The position numbers and the translations under genes were made by a program. Shown piece after piece: positions 53,595-63,568 of a DNA stretch of 64,000 nucleotides. How positions within the stretch are numbered: the stretch's first letter is position 1; every line of letters starts with the position of its first letter. The notes beneath the pieces were generated by a model. That model made no database searches. It was not told the DNA's origin and saw only the letters and a list, made by a program, of their open reading frames with translations. The stretch is from JBDREC01 sp043820105 [NCBI: Pseudomonadota bacterium] (GTDB lineage: Bacteria > Bdellovibrionota_F > JAHFAK01), in contig JBDREC010000039.1 in the NCBI GenBank assembly GCA_043820105.1, forward strand, positions 1-64,000, written 5' to 3'.

Positions 53595-54171
53595 ATTCCT
53601 TCCTTTTTAAACGTTCAACTCTTATAATTGCACAGATATCTTCGGCTGCTTCTTTAACTTCTGCATTTTCTACACAATAGTCATATTTGTCAATATAACT
53701 CAGTTCTTCTTTTGCTATATCTATTCTTTTTTTAATGACCTCATCTGAGTCAAGATTTCTAAATCTTAATCTTTTTTCTAAATCCTCAAAACTTGGAGTT
53801 AAAATATAGATTAAAATTGCATTTGAATATCTTTTTTTAATATTCATTGCACCTTGAACATCTATATCCTTTATAATATCGTATTCGCCTTCTGAAATTT
53901 CTTTTAAGGTTGTTTTGGAGCTTCCATAGGAGTTGCCATATACATTTGCATGTTCTAAAAAATCATCTTCAGCTATTTTTTTTTGGAAATTTTCATTTGA
54001 TAAGAAAAAATAATCTTTCTTGTCTGTTTCACCTTCTCGCATAGGTCTTGTTGTGTGAGTAATTAGACGGCGAAGATTTTTTGATTTTTTTAAAACTTCA
54101 CTAATAACAGTTGTTTTTCCAGCACCTGACGGGGCTGAGATTACAAAAAACAAGGGATCTTTATTCAACAT
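53575..54171 (-). CDS. gmk: Guanylate kinase
   Basis: A 198-residue guanylate kinase that phosphorylates GMP to GDP. The P-loop ISAPSGAGKTT (about 12-22), the GMP-binding THTTRPMREGE and YFFLSNENF and the IDVQGA motif are intact. The frame extends to 54222, but ATG 54171, overlapping the yicC stop by 11 nt and preceded by AAGGAGC, is the likely start. yicC-gmk is a widely conserved pair. Confidence 0.94.
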   Translation of the reverse strand: MLNKDPLFFVISAPSGAGKTTVISEVLKKSKNLRRLITHTTRPMREGETDKKDYFFLSNENFQKKIAEDDFLEHANVYGNSYGSSKTTLKEISEGEYDIIKDIDVQGAMNIKKRYSNAILIYILTPSFEDLEKRLRFRNLDSDEVIKKRIDIAKEELSYIDKYDYCVENAEVKEAAEDICAIIRVERLKRKEYAKNIC

Positions 54172-55036
54172 TTTGAATCTGCTCCTTGATTTTTTCAAGC
54201 TCACTTTTAATGAAAATAACATGAGATGAAATGTCAGCTTCTCTTGATTTTACTGAAAGCGTATTAAACTCTCTTTGCAGTTCTTGTAGCAAGAAATCTA
54301 CTTTTCTGCCAACGTCACCTTTTGCTTCTATGAATTCATCAAATTGAGCAAGGTGACTTTTTATTCTGGTGATTTCTTCAGTGATATCTGCCTTATCTGT
54401 AATATAGGCTATCTCCTGATTAAATCTTTGTTCATCAATATCTACATCAGTTAAAAGTTTGCTTATTCTATCTTTAACTTTTTGAGTAAGCTTATTAAGC
54501 ACTTCATCTTTTTTGCTTTCAATTTCAAGAAGTCGTAAAACCACATTTTCTTTGTGTTCTAATATGTCTTTTTTTAGATTTTCTCCTTCGCCCTGCCTCA
54601 TTTTATTTAGGCTTTTTAGGGTTTGCTCAAAGAGCTCGGCAAAGGCTTCAAAATCTTTGTCAATATATCGATTATCCATCTCTTGAAAATTATTTAAAAA
54701 GCCTGTTACATGATCAATTTTAACCTCGTCTTCAAGATTGCATTCAGCCTTTATACTTTTTAAGCCTTCAAGATAGTCCTTTATTGCTTTTTTATGAGCA
54801 TCAGAAAAATATTTTGATTCAATATTTTTTTCAATATTCAAAAACACATCAACCCGACCTCTGCTTAAATGCTTTTTAACAAGTGGAATTAACTGGTGTT
54901 CCCAACGCGAATAAAATCTGGGCAGTTTAAATTTCAAATCAAGATACTTGTTATTCACAGTTTTAATTTCCAAATAATAATTGGAACCATTGATAAGTTT
55001 TGATTCTTGTGCAAATCCTGTCATACTTGTAAACAT
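54161..55036 (-). CDS. yicC: YicC/YloC family endoribonuclease
   Basis: A 291-residue YicC protein with the N-terminal MTGFA and the C-terminal DUF1732 region (ITEEITRIKSHL, GRKVDFLLQELQREFNTLSVKS). YicC proteins are endoribonucleases linked to RNA turnover. It overlaps gmk by 11 nt, the usual arrangement. Helical and acidic throughout, full length. Confidence 0.92.
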   Translation of the reverse strand: MFTSMTGFAQESKLINGSNYYLEIKTVNNKYLDLKFKLPRFYSRWEHQLIPLVKKHLSRGRVDVFLNIEKNIESKYFSDAHKKAIKDYLEGLKSIKAECNLEDEVKIDHVTGFLNNFQEMDNRYIDKDFEAFAELFEQTLKSLNKMRQGEGENLKKDILEHKENVVLRLLEIESKKDEVLNKLTQKVKDRISKLLTDVDIDEQRFNQEIAYITDKADITEEITRIKSHLAQFDEFIEAKGDVGRKVDFLLQELQREFNTLSVKSREADISSHVIFIKSELEKIKEQIQNVE

Positions 55037-55053
55037 AGTACACCTTTGGGTTA

Positions 55054-55123
55054 GTATTCAGTATACAGGATTCGGTATTCAGTTTTATTCTTTGCTGAAT
55101 ACTGGCTACCGAATACAGAATAC
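55054..55123. repeat. GTATTCA opposed heptamer arrays
   Basis: GTATTCA, GTATACA, GGATTCG, GTATTCA (55054-55081), 14-nt loop, then TGAATAC, TGGCTAC, CGAATAC, AGAATAC (55096-55123). The changes GTATACA and TGGCTAC do not preserve pairing fully. It lies between the DUF4416 gene and yicC. Confidence 0.88.
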
Positions 55124-55132
55124 AATAGTTAG

Positions 55133-55666
55133 TTAACTTTTATTTTTTTTTAATTCAATGTAATAATCATTCCTAACTTCTTTAAAAAAATCAATTGTCT
55201 TTTTATATTTATAATCTGGATAAGTCCATTCTAGGGTGTCAAATGAGTTGTGCCTGTATATTAAAGTTGTTTCTACCCAAACCCTGTTTCCAAGCAAAAC
55301 CCGATGAGCAAAGCCTTTAAATGTGCTTAACACAAGGTTGTGTAAGGTGATATAACCAGGGTCAATGTTGATGCTTCTTTTTTCTTCTTTGGAAAAAGAT
55401 TGCTCAATTTCATAAGAAAGATATTTCAGATCTATTACTTTTAGATTGTCAAATAAACCTTCAAATATAATAAAACTTCTTTTTAATGAAGCTCCCATTT
55501 CTTTTTCATAATATGAAGTTTGATCAAATTCAAATAGGGGTGATATTTTTTGAATGTTTGTAAATTTTTCTTTTAAGAGGCAAATGCATTTTTCAAACTT
55601 TTCCTTATCCTTATATATAATGCCTGCAAAAAGTTTAACTGGATCTGGGTTATATGGGTGTGACAT
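55133..55666 (-). CDS. DUF4416 family protein
   Basis: A 177-residue cytoplasmic protein matching DUF4416, a family of unknown function seen mostly in anaerobic and deltaproteobacteria-like genomes. Typical stretches are PVKLFAGIIY, FDQTSYYEKEMG, KRSINIDPGYI and TYPDYK. It starts 4 nt after the M24 peptidase stop, so the two are co-translated. Confidence 0.83.
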   Translation of the reverse strand: MSHPYNPDPVKLFAGIIYKDKEKFEKCICLLKEKFTNIQKISPLFEFDQTSYYEKEMGASLKRSFIIFEGLFDNLKVIDLKYLSYEIEQSFSKEEKRSINIDPGYITLHNLVLSTFKGFAHRVLLGNRVWVETTLIYRHNSFDTLEWTYPDYKYKKTIDFFKEVRNDYYIELKKNKS

Positions 55667-55670
55667 AAGT

Positions 55671-56801
55671 TTACTCGATTTCTAAATTTTTATGATAATT
55701 ATTAAGGTTTTCACATCCCTTGTTTTTTATATAAACGAGATCTTCAATTCTTACTCCACCAATATCTTCATAATAAAGGCCAGGTTCAATTGATGTTATG
55801 TTTCCCTTTTCTAAGCGAGGTCCATTGGCATTTATAATAGGTGTTTCGTGGATCTCAAGACCAATTCCATGCCCAGTTCCATGAAAAAAACCTTGATAAC
55901 GATCATTTATCATGCCTGTTTTAAAACCTTGAGAGTCAAAAAATGCAAGAATTTTTTCATGAAGCCTTTTACTTTCAAGACCATCATGAATTTGATCAAT
56001 GGCCATTTCTTGAGCATCTCTAACAGTTTGATGCATTTTTTTGAGCTCTTTTGAAGCTTTTCCTTTGACAAAGGTTCTAGTCATATCTCCGAAATAATTA
56101 TTAATAAACGATTTTGGAGCTATATCAAAAATGATTGTTTCATTTGCTTTTATTGGACCAGATCCCGAAAGATGAGGAAAGGTTGAGTCATTTCCACAAG
56201 CAACAATCATGTCTTCACAAAACATACCCTTTGAAAACAAGTGCCCATTAATAAGGGTTTTAAGCAGCTCACTTGTTACAATTTCACCTTCATAAAGTAT
56301 ATTGCCGTTCTCGATGCGTGAAGCTTTTAATAAATTTTCAGCTTTTAATAAAGCTTCCTCAATTATAGTTTGGTTTTCTTTTATAATGCATTTTTCAGCT
56401 TCTTTTTTTATTTTTCTTGCTTTAAAAAAGGGTATATCCTTATTTATTGTTATGCTAAAGCCATTTTCTTTTAGTGTGTTAAAGGTGCTTAAATTAAAGA
56501 TTTCAGGAATAATTAGATCTTTAATATTGTTATCCTTTAAAAAGGCCATAATAGCAAAAAGCTCAGGATCATGGCTTTGTTTTGTATTATATGATTCGAT
56601 TAAATTATTTATCACCAGTACTTCATCAACACTTGATTCTTTTTTTGCCCTTCCTTCCTCAATTGTCCTGGTTATATAATAAGATTTGCCATTAAAAGAT
56701 AAATATTCGCCAGGGATTTCTGTTAAAAAATTGGTCGCATAAAAAAGATCCGGGTCTTTTTTGGAGGAGCCAATTAGTAGTATTGCGGTGTTTGTAGTCA
56801 T
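55671..56801 (-). CDS. M24 family Xaa-Pro aminopeptidase-like protein
   Basis: A 376-residue metallopeptidase of the Xaa-Pro aminopeptidase/prolidase group. After an N-terminal creatinase-like domain, the five metal ligands are visible: Asp in IFDIAPKS, Asp in GDMTRTF, His in HGTGHGIGLEIHE, Glu in SIEPGLY and Glu in GVRIEDL. It would release N-terminal residues before proline or cut X-Pro dipeptides in the cytoplasm. It is the first gene before DUF4416. Confidence 0.9.
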   Translation of the reverse strand: MTTNTAILLIGSSKKDPDLFYATNFLTEIPGEYLSFNGKSYYITRTIEEGRAKKESSVDEVLVINNLIESYNTKQSHDPELFAIMAFLKDNNIKDLIIPEIFNLSTFNTLKENGFSITINKDIPFFKARKIKKEAEKCIIKENQTIIEEALLKAENLLKASRIENGNILYEGEIVTSELLKTLINGHLFSKGMFCEDMIVACGNDSTFPHLSGSGPIKANETIIFDIAPKSFINNYFGDMTRTFVKGKASKELKKMHQTVRDAQEMAIDQIHDGLESKRLHEKILAFFDSQGFKTGMINDRYQGFFHGTGHGIGLEIHETPIINANGPRLEKGNITSIEPGLYYEDIGGVRIEDLVYIKNKGCENLNNYHKNLEIE

Positions 56802-56820
56802 CTATATTTTCTTTCTTTTC

Positions 56821-56855
56821 ATTAATTATTAATTGTTAATTGTTAACTATTAATT
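56821..56855 (+). repeat. ATTAATT heptamer array
   Basis: Units ATTAATT twice, GTTAATT, GTTAACT, ATTAATT in 7-nt register, 20 nt upstream of the M24 peptidase start, in the divergent spacer before the ATP synthase operon. Confidence 0.65.
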
Positions 56856-56996
56856 ATTTTTAAAACCTCTATTTAAGATTGCAGCGATTTTAACAAGATA
56901 TCCCTTTAAATAATCAATACACTTTATTTAAACAATTGACAACTATTTCTAATCTGTATAGGTAATTTTTTCAATTTCATTGTTTAAGGGTTTGTT

Positions 56997-57416
56997 TTGA
57001 TAGAATTAATTCCAAGCGAAATTTTGATTCAGTTTATTTTGTATTTTATTGTATATATAGTTATATCCAGGCTTGTATTTAAGCCAATACTTAGGATCAT
57101 TGACTCCAGAAGAAAGCTTATTGATGGAAACCTGGCTAAAGCAAAAGAACTTGAATCCAAAATTGATGAAAAAATTACTCTTTATGAAACTCAGATAACT
57201 AAAGCTCGAAAAGAAGCTGTATCAAGAAAATCTACTATTGCACAAGAAGGATACTCAATTCAATCTGAAAAAATAAATAAAGCAAAAGAGGAAGCAAAAA
57301 AAGAAATACTGGAATTTAACAATAAACTTGAACTTGAAATAAACAAGGCTTCAGAAGAAATTCAAAAAGAAGCCATTATGGTAGCTGAGATGCTGGAAAA
57401 CAAGCTGAATGTTTGA
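56997..57416 (+). CDS. atpF': ATP synthase b' subunit
   Basis: A 139-residue b-type subunit (b', AtpX) of the F-type ATP synthase: one N-terminal membrane helix (about 8-27) and a long charged helix that forms half of the peripheral stalk. It starts with TTG after an AAGGG site. Lineages related to Geobacter and Desulfovibrio use separate b' and b genes at the head of the F1 operon, as here, with the a and c genes elsewhere in the genome. Confidence 0.85.
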   Translation: MIELIPSEILIQFILYFIVYIVISRLVFKPILRIIDSRRKLIDGNLAKAKELESKIDEKITLYETQITKARKEAVSRKSTIAQEGYSIQSEKINKAKEEAKKEILEFNNKLELEINKASEEIQKEAIMVAEMLENKLNV

Positions 57417-57469
57417 GAATGTTTTTTTTTGGCATGCGCACGTTAAAGGTTTAAGGATGATGAGAAAAA

Positions 57470-58039
57470 ATGAAAAATAGTAGCTTAAAAATTGTGATTT
57501 TATTTTTGCTAATCAATCCTATTCTTTTGTTTGCTTCAGTTAGCAATGAAGAACATGGATTTAATATTAAAGCATTTGTTTTTGCATTAATAAATTTCTC
57601 TATATTTGTTGGAGTAATTTTTTATTTTACTAAGAAAAAAATTATTCAAGGATTAAAAGATAGAAGCCTTAAAATCAAAAAAGAAATAGAAACAGCTACA
57701 AAACTTAAACAAGAAGCATTGGAAAAATTTGAAGAATATGATTCCAAGCTCAGTTATATTGAGACTGAAATTAATAAAATAAGCCAAGATTCTGAAAATG
57801 ATGGTCTGTTATTTAAAGAAAGGCTTGCTCAGGAAGGTGATAAAATAGCTAAAAAAATAATTTCAGATGTTGAAAGCTCCTGTGAAAACGAATTAGCAAA
57901 AGCAAAGCTTGCCATTAAAGCTGAAATTTTAAGACTAGCAGAGGCTAGTGTAATTGATAAAATGACCAAAGATTCTAAGGCTTCAGATGAAGACATAATG
58001 AATTTGCTAAATAAGGAGAAGCTCTTTGATAACAAATGA
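57470..58039 (+). CDS. atpF: ATP synthase b subunit
   Basis: A 189-residue b subunit. Unlike E. coli b, it begins with a signal-peptide-like hydrophobic segment (8-23) before the true membrane anchor (about 31-53), common in deltaproteobacteria-like lineages. The remaining sequence is a long charged helix for the stalk, binding delta. It overlaps atpH by 14 nt. Confidence 0.88.
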   Translation: MKNSSLKIVILFLLINPILLFASVSNEEHGFNIKAFVFALINFSIFVGVIFYFTKKKIIQGLKDRSLKIKKEIETATKLKQEALEKFEEYDSKLSYIETEINKISQDSENDGLLFKERLAQEGDKIAKKIISDVESSCENELAKAKLAIKAEILRLAEASVIDKMTKDSKASDEDIMNLLNKEKLFDNK

Positions 58040-58565
58040 TATTGCCAGACGATATGCAAAGTCTTTATTTTTAATAGGGCAAGAAGATCAAACTTTTGAT
58101 ATGTTAAAAGAGCAACTTGTTGACCTTGAAGCAATATTTAATGATAATTCTGTTCTTTTGAAAACTCTTGATTCTCCGATTATCGAAAAAGAAGTTAAAA
58201 AAAATATTATTATAGATCTTTGTGATAGCATGAAGTTATCAGATGAAATGAAATCCCTTTTACTCTTACTTGAAAAAAACAAAAGAATAAGCTTTTTCTC
58301 TGATATTACACGGGGATTTTGCTCTATGATTGATGCCAAAGAAAATATTGAAAGAGTTACAATCTTATCAGCAAAAGAATTAAACCAAGCATTTAAAAAT
58401 AAAATAACTTCATATTTAGAAGAAAAATTAGGCAAAAAAGTTGTTAGCACCTTTTCAATAGATAAAAAATTAATTAGTGGTTTGAAAATTCAAATTGGGA
58501 CAAAGGAGCTTGATACATCTACCTTTGCTCAATTAAATCTTTTAAGAAAAAAAGTTATAAAATAA
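58026..58565 (+). CDS. atpH: ATP synthase delta subunit
   Basis: A 179-residue delta (OSCP) subunit joining F1 to the peripheral stalk. The N-terminal ARRYAKSLF, the helical N-terminal domain and the C-terminal ISGLKIQIG motif are typical. TTG 58026 is the only start in frame near the AAGGAG site; it overlaps the atpF end. A nearby ATG at 58036 is out of frame. Confidence 0.92.
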   Translation: MITNDIARRYAKSLFLIGQEDQTFDMLKEQLVDLEAIFNDNSVLLKTLDSPIIEKEVKKNIIIDLCDSMKLSDEMKSLLLLLEKNKRISFFSDITRGFCSMIDAKENIERVTILSAKELNQAFKNKITSYLEEKLGKKVVSTFSIDKKLISGLKIQIGTKELDTSTFAQLNLLRKKVIK

Positions 58566-58583
58566 TTGTAATGGAGCCAAAAT

Positions 58584-60092
58584 ATGCAGATTAAAGTGGA
58601 TGAAATCTCTCAAATTATTAAGCAACAGATAAAAGATTTTGACAAGAAAGTTGTATTAAGCGAAACAGGTAGTATCGTAACAATTGGTGATGGTATTTGC
58701 AGAGTTTATGGTTTAGAAAATGCTATGTTTGGAGAACTTCTAGAATTTCCTGGGTCAACTTTTGGACTAGTTTTGAGCTTAGAAGAAAATAATGTTGGTG
58801 TTGCTATTATGGGCGACTCAATTCATATCAAAGAAGGTGATACTGTAAAGAGAACAGGAAAGATTATCCAAGTTCCAGTAGGTGAAGAGCTTTGCGGCAG
58901 GGTTGTTAATGCTCTTGGTCAACCAATTGATGGTTTATCAGAACTTAAAACAGATAATTATCGTCGGGTTGAACTTAAAGCTCCTGGAATTGTTGACAGA
59001 AAATCGGTTCATGAGCCACTTCAAACTGGGTTAAAATCTGTTGATTCTATGATTCCAATTGGAAGAGGCCAAAGGGAATTGATTATTGGTGATAGGCAAA
59101 TCGGCAAAACCGCAATTGCTATTGATACAATTATTAACCAGAAAAACACTGATGTTTATTGTATATATGTTGCTATTGGCCAAAAACAATCAACGGTAGC
59201 TAGTGTAGTTGACAAATTAAAATTCTACGGAGCAATGGAATACACCACAGTTGTTACCTCTAATGCCAACGATCCTGCTCCATTGCAGTTTATCGCTCCG
59301 TATACCGGTGCTACAATGGGCGAATATTTTAGAGACAATGGAAAGCATGCTTTAGTTATCTATGATGATTTATCAAAGCACGCGGTTGCTTATAGACAAC
59401 TATCATTGCTTTTAAGAAGACCACCAGGGCGAGAAGCTTATCCTGGTGATGTTTTTTATCTGCACTCACGCTTATTAGAAAGAGCAGCAAAGATGAGTGA
59501 TGAAAGAGGAGGTGGATCCTTAACAGCTCTTCCTATTATTGAAACTCAAGCCGGTGATGTTACAGCATATATTCCAACTAACGTAATCTCTATTACTGAT
59601 GGTCAGATTTATCTTGAACCATCCCTTTTTTATTCCGGAATTAGGCCAGCAATTAATGCTGGAATTTCAGTATCACGTGTTGGGGGTAGCGCCCAGATTA
59701 AAGCCATGAAACAAGTTGCAGGATCTTTAAGGCTTGATTTGGCGCAGTTCAGAGAACAAGAAGCCTTTGCTCAATTCGGCAGTGACCTTGATCCTGTTAC
59801 TCAAAAACAACTCGAAAGAGGTCGAAGGCTTACTGAAATTTTAAAGCAAGGACAATATGTTCCATGTGCTGTTGAAAAACAAGTTGCTATAATTTACGCA
59901 GCTATTAATGGATATACAGATAAGGTTGCTGTTGAGAAAATAAAAACTTATGAGCAAGATCTTTTAGAATTTCTTGAAAATAAGCATAAAAATATTCTTG
60001 ATGAGATTACAGAAAAGAAAGTCTTGGATGATGATCTAAAGAAAAAGCTTAATTCAGCTCTCGAGGAATTTTCAAAGAAATTTAATGGATAA
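58584..60092 (+). CDS. atpA: ATP synthase alpha subunit
   Basis: A 502-residue alpha subunit with the non-catalytic nucleotide site. The P-loop [11 protein letters not shown] near residue 169, the [15 protein letters not shown] stretch, and the family signature [17 protein letters not shown] are intact. Full length. It forms the alpha3beta3 ring with AtpD. ATG with a GGAG site, 18 nt after atpH. Confidence 0.97.
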   Translation: MQIKVDEISQIIKQQIKDFDKKVVLSETGSIVTIGDGICRVYGLENAMFGELLEFPGSTFGLVLSLEENNVGVAIMGDSIHIKEGDTVKRTGKIIQVPVGEELCGRVVNALGQPIDGLSELKTDNYRRVELKAPGIVDRKSVHEPLQTGLKSVDSMIPIGRGQRELIIGDRQIGKTAIAIDTIINQKNTDVYCIYVAIGQKQSTVASVVDKLKFYGAMEYTTVVTSNANDPAPLQFIAPYTGATMGEYFRDNGKHALVIYDDLSKHAVAYRQLSLLLRRPPGREAYPGDVFYLHSRLLERAAKMSDERGGGSLTALPIIETQAGDVTAYIPTNVISITDGQIYLEPSLFYSGIRPAINAGISVSRVGGSAQIKAMKQVAGSLRLDLAQFREQEAFAQFGSDLDPVTQKQLERGRRLTEILKQGQYVPCAVEKQVAIIYAAINGYTDKVAVEKIKTYEQDLLEFLENKHKNILDEITEKKVLDDDLKKKLNSALEEFSKKFNG

Positions 60093-60106
60093 TAAAGAAT
60101 AAAATT

Positions 60107-60973
60107 ATGGCGAATCTTAGAGATATAAAAAATAGAATTGTTAGCGTAAAAAAGAGTGAAAAAACTACTCGCGCCATGAAAATGGTATCAGCTGCAAAAC
60201 TTCGAAAAACGCAGGAAAGGCTAGATAGATTTGCTCATTATGCTGATGCTTATGAAGGCAGCAAGAATAGTCTTATGAGAAGAATTGGCCTTGATTTCAG
60301 ATCAATCTTTTTTGACAAAAGAAATGTGAAATCTGAGGCTGTCATTCTTTTAACCTCTGACAAAGGTTTATGCGGTAGCTATAATTCAAATTTAATTAAA
60401 AAATTTGATGACTATATTTCTTCTAATCATGCTGTTGCAAAAAGATTGATTTATACAATAGGAACAAAGGGTTTTGATTTCTTTAAAAAAAGATTAGAAA
60501 TTAATGAAAATTATGAAAAAGCTTCTTTTTCAAGCATCCCAGAGATTCTAAAATTATCAAATAAATTAAAAGACTTGTTTTTAAGTAAGGAAATTGATCA
60601 GGTTGTTTTTATTTTCAATAACCTTATTTCAAAATCCCGCTCAGAAATAGCCTTAAAAACTCTTTTACCTGTTATTATAGAAGAAGATGAAACAAAAGAT
60701 ACAGCCAAATTTGCTGTGGATTATATTTACGAGCCTTCAAAGGCTGAATTAGTAGATAATTATTTTTCAAAATATGTTGATGTGCAATTTGAAAGATTTA
60801 TTTATGCATCAATGGCTTCAGAGAATTTAGCAAGAATGACCGCGATGTCCATTGCATCTAAGAATTGCGAAGAATTGATTGGCGCATTAACATTACAATA
60901 TAATAAAGCAAGACAAGCTTCCATTACAAAAGAACTTCTGGAAATTATCGGAAGTGCTGAGGCGATGAGGTGA
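60107..60973 (+). CDS. atpG: ATP synthase gamma subunit
   Basis: A 288-residue gamma subunit, the rotor shaft. The N-terminal helix IKNRIVSVKKSEKTTRAMKM, TSDKGLCGSYN and the C-terminal ITKELLEIIGSAEAM match the family. A hairpin-forming heptamer array separates it from atpD, an unusual insertion inside this operon. Confidence 0.96.
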   Translation: MANLRDIKNRIVSVKKSEKTTRAMKMVSAAKLRKTQERLDRFAHYADAYEGSKNSLMRRIGLDFRSIFFDKRNVKSEAVILLTSDKGLCGSYNSNLIKKFDDYISSNHAVAKRLIYTIGTKGFDFFKKRLEINENYEKASFSSIPEILKLSNKLKDLFLSKEIDQVVFIFNNLISKSRSEIALKTLLPVIIEEDETKDTAKFAVDYIYEPSKAELVDNYFSKYVDVQFERFIYASMASENLARMTAMSIASKNCEELIGALTLQYNKARQASITKELLEIIGSAEAMR

Positions 60974-60986
60974 GGAGTGGTTTTTG

Positions 60987-61057
60987 GTATTCAGTATTTA
61001 GTATTCGGTATTCAGTTTTTATAACTCACTGAATACTAAATACAGAATACTGCATAC
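60987..61057. repeat. GTATTCA opposed heptamer arrays inside atp operon
   Basis: GTATTCA, GTATTTA, GTATTCG, GTATTCA (60987-61014), 15-nt loop, then TGAATAC, TAAATAC, AGAATAC, TGCATAC (61030-61057). It lies between atpG and atpD, 45 nt before the atpD start. Confidence 0.92.
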
Positions 61058-61086
61058 AAATTTAAGAATAATTTTGTTTTAATTAA

Positions 61087-62505
<1,419 letters not shown>

Positions 62506-62508
62506 ACC

Positions 62509-62901
62509 ATGCTTTTAAAAATTGTAACTTCTGAAAAACTTATATTTGAAGGTGAGGTAAAAGAGCTTTCAATATCAACTGACCTAGGGCAAGTTACTAT
62601 CTTAAAAGACCACTTACCACTTTTTGCTAAACTAAAACCATCAATTCTATCTTTTGTTGAGCATAATAAAACTTCTAAAATTGTTGTAAACACTGGATTT
62701 CTTGAGATGGAAAATAACCAGATAAATATTATGACTTCACAAGTAGTTTCAGAAGAAGACGAAATCGATTCAGCTAGCAATCAAAATGAACTTAAAAATA
62801 TTTATAATACGCTTGGTAATGAAGGATATTCCAATGATAATATTGAGGAGCTGCTTGCGTTGAAAGATTATTTGGAAGCTATAATTGAATTGAAGAGTTA
62901 A
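62509..62901 (+). CDS. atpC: ATP synthase epsilon subunit
   Basis: A 130-residue epsilon subunit with the N-terminal beta-sandwich (LLKIVTSEKLIFEGEV, STDLGQVTILKDHLPLFA, NTGFLEMENN) and a C-terminal helical pair. It couples gamma to the c-ring and can inhibit ATP hydrolysis. It follows atpD by 3 nt and ends the operon. The next gene is convergent, 2 nt away. Confidence 0.93.
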   Translation: MLLKIVTSEKLIFEGEVKELSISTDLGQVTILKDHLPLFAKLKPSILSFVEHNKTSKIVVNTGFLEMENNQINIMTSQVVSEEDEIDSASNQNELKNIYNTLGNEGYSNDNIEELLALKDYLEAIIELKS

Positions 62902-62903
62902 TT

Positions 62904-63479
62904 TTATTGTCTTTTCTTAACCTGTATCTTTAATTTCCCATCTTCAACATGCACATTATATTTAACCCCTTGATTTTTAAATTTTTTCTCGAGATCAATT
63001 ACCTTGTGCCTTAAAGCCTGATCGAATTTAACAAAATCAAGATTATCAATGTTTTGCCCCTTTGCGAGGCGGTGGTTAACAATATCATTGTAAAGCTTCA
63101 TCGCATGTTTTTTATCTCTAACATTGTAACCTTCACGGGATCGTCTTTTTTCTTCAAGCAAGGCCTGTTCTTGCTGTTTTTGTCTAAAAAGCTCTCTTTT
63201 ATAGGTTCCATCAAGAATTTGTTTTTGAATTTTATCCCAGTGTGTTTTGAAGGTTAGATACTTTGCTTTTATCATTCTTAGTTTAAACTTTAGGGAGGTG
63301 CTTTGAAAGTAAATATTGTCAATGCGCCGAAACTCTCTTTCAATTCTATCTCGTTCTTCTAGGGGTTCTCTAAATTCAAGACCAATAAAATATTTTTCAT
63401 AACTTATTTTAAGGCCACCTATTGCTTCTTCAAGCCTAATAATATCTTTTTCAATTGCTTTTTTATCTGTTAGTGCCAT
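62904..63479 (-). CDS. Coiled-coil protein resembling the MXAN_5187 C-terminal family
   Basis: A 191-residue, highly charged, mostly helical soluble protein. The pattern (EKYFIGLEFREPLEERDRIE, TLKFK-type strand, KLYNDIVNHRLAKGQ, ALRHKVIDLEKKFK) resembles a deltaproteobacterial family named for the Myxococcus MXAN_5187 C-terminal domain. Function unknown. ATG start. It is convergent with the ATP synthase operon and lies 90 nt downstream of the MORN-repeat gene. Confidence 0.65.
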   Translation of the reverse strand: MALTDKKAIEKDIIRLEEAIGGLKISYEKYFIGLEFREPLEERDRIEREFRRIDNIYFQSTSLKFKLRMIKAKYLTFKTHWDKIQKQILDGTYKRELFRQKQQEQALLEEKRRSREGYNVRDKKHAMKLYNDIVNHRLAKGQNIDNLDFVKFDQALRHKVIDLEKKFKNQGVKYNVHVEDGKLKIQVKKRQ

Positions 63480-63568
63480 GGGGTAAATATTATAAAATGT
63501 TAGGATAAAAGCAAGATAAAATGATAATGGCGAGGTAAGAAGTGGTTTTTATTAATTCGACTACTTCA

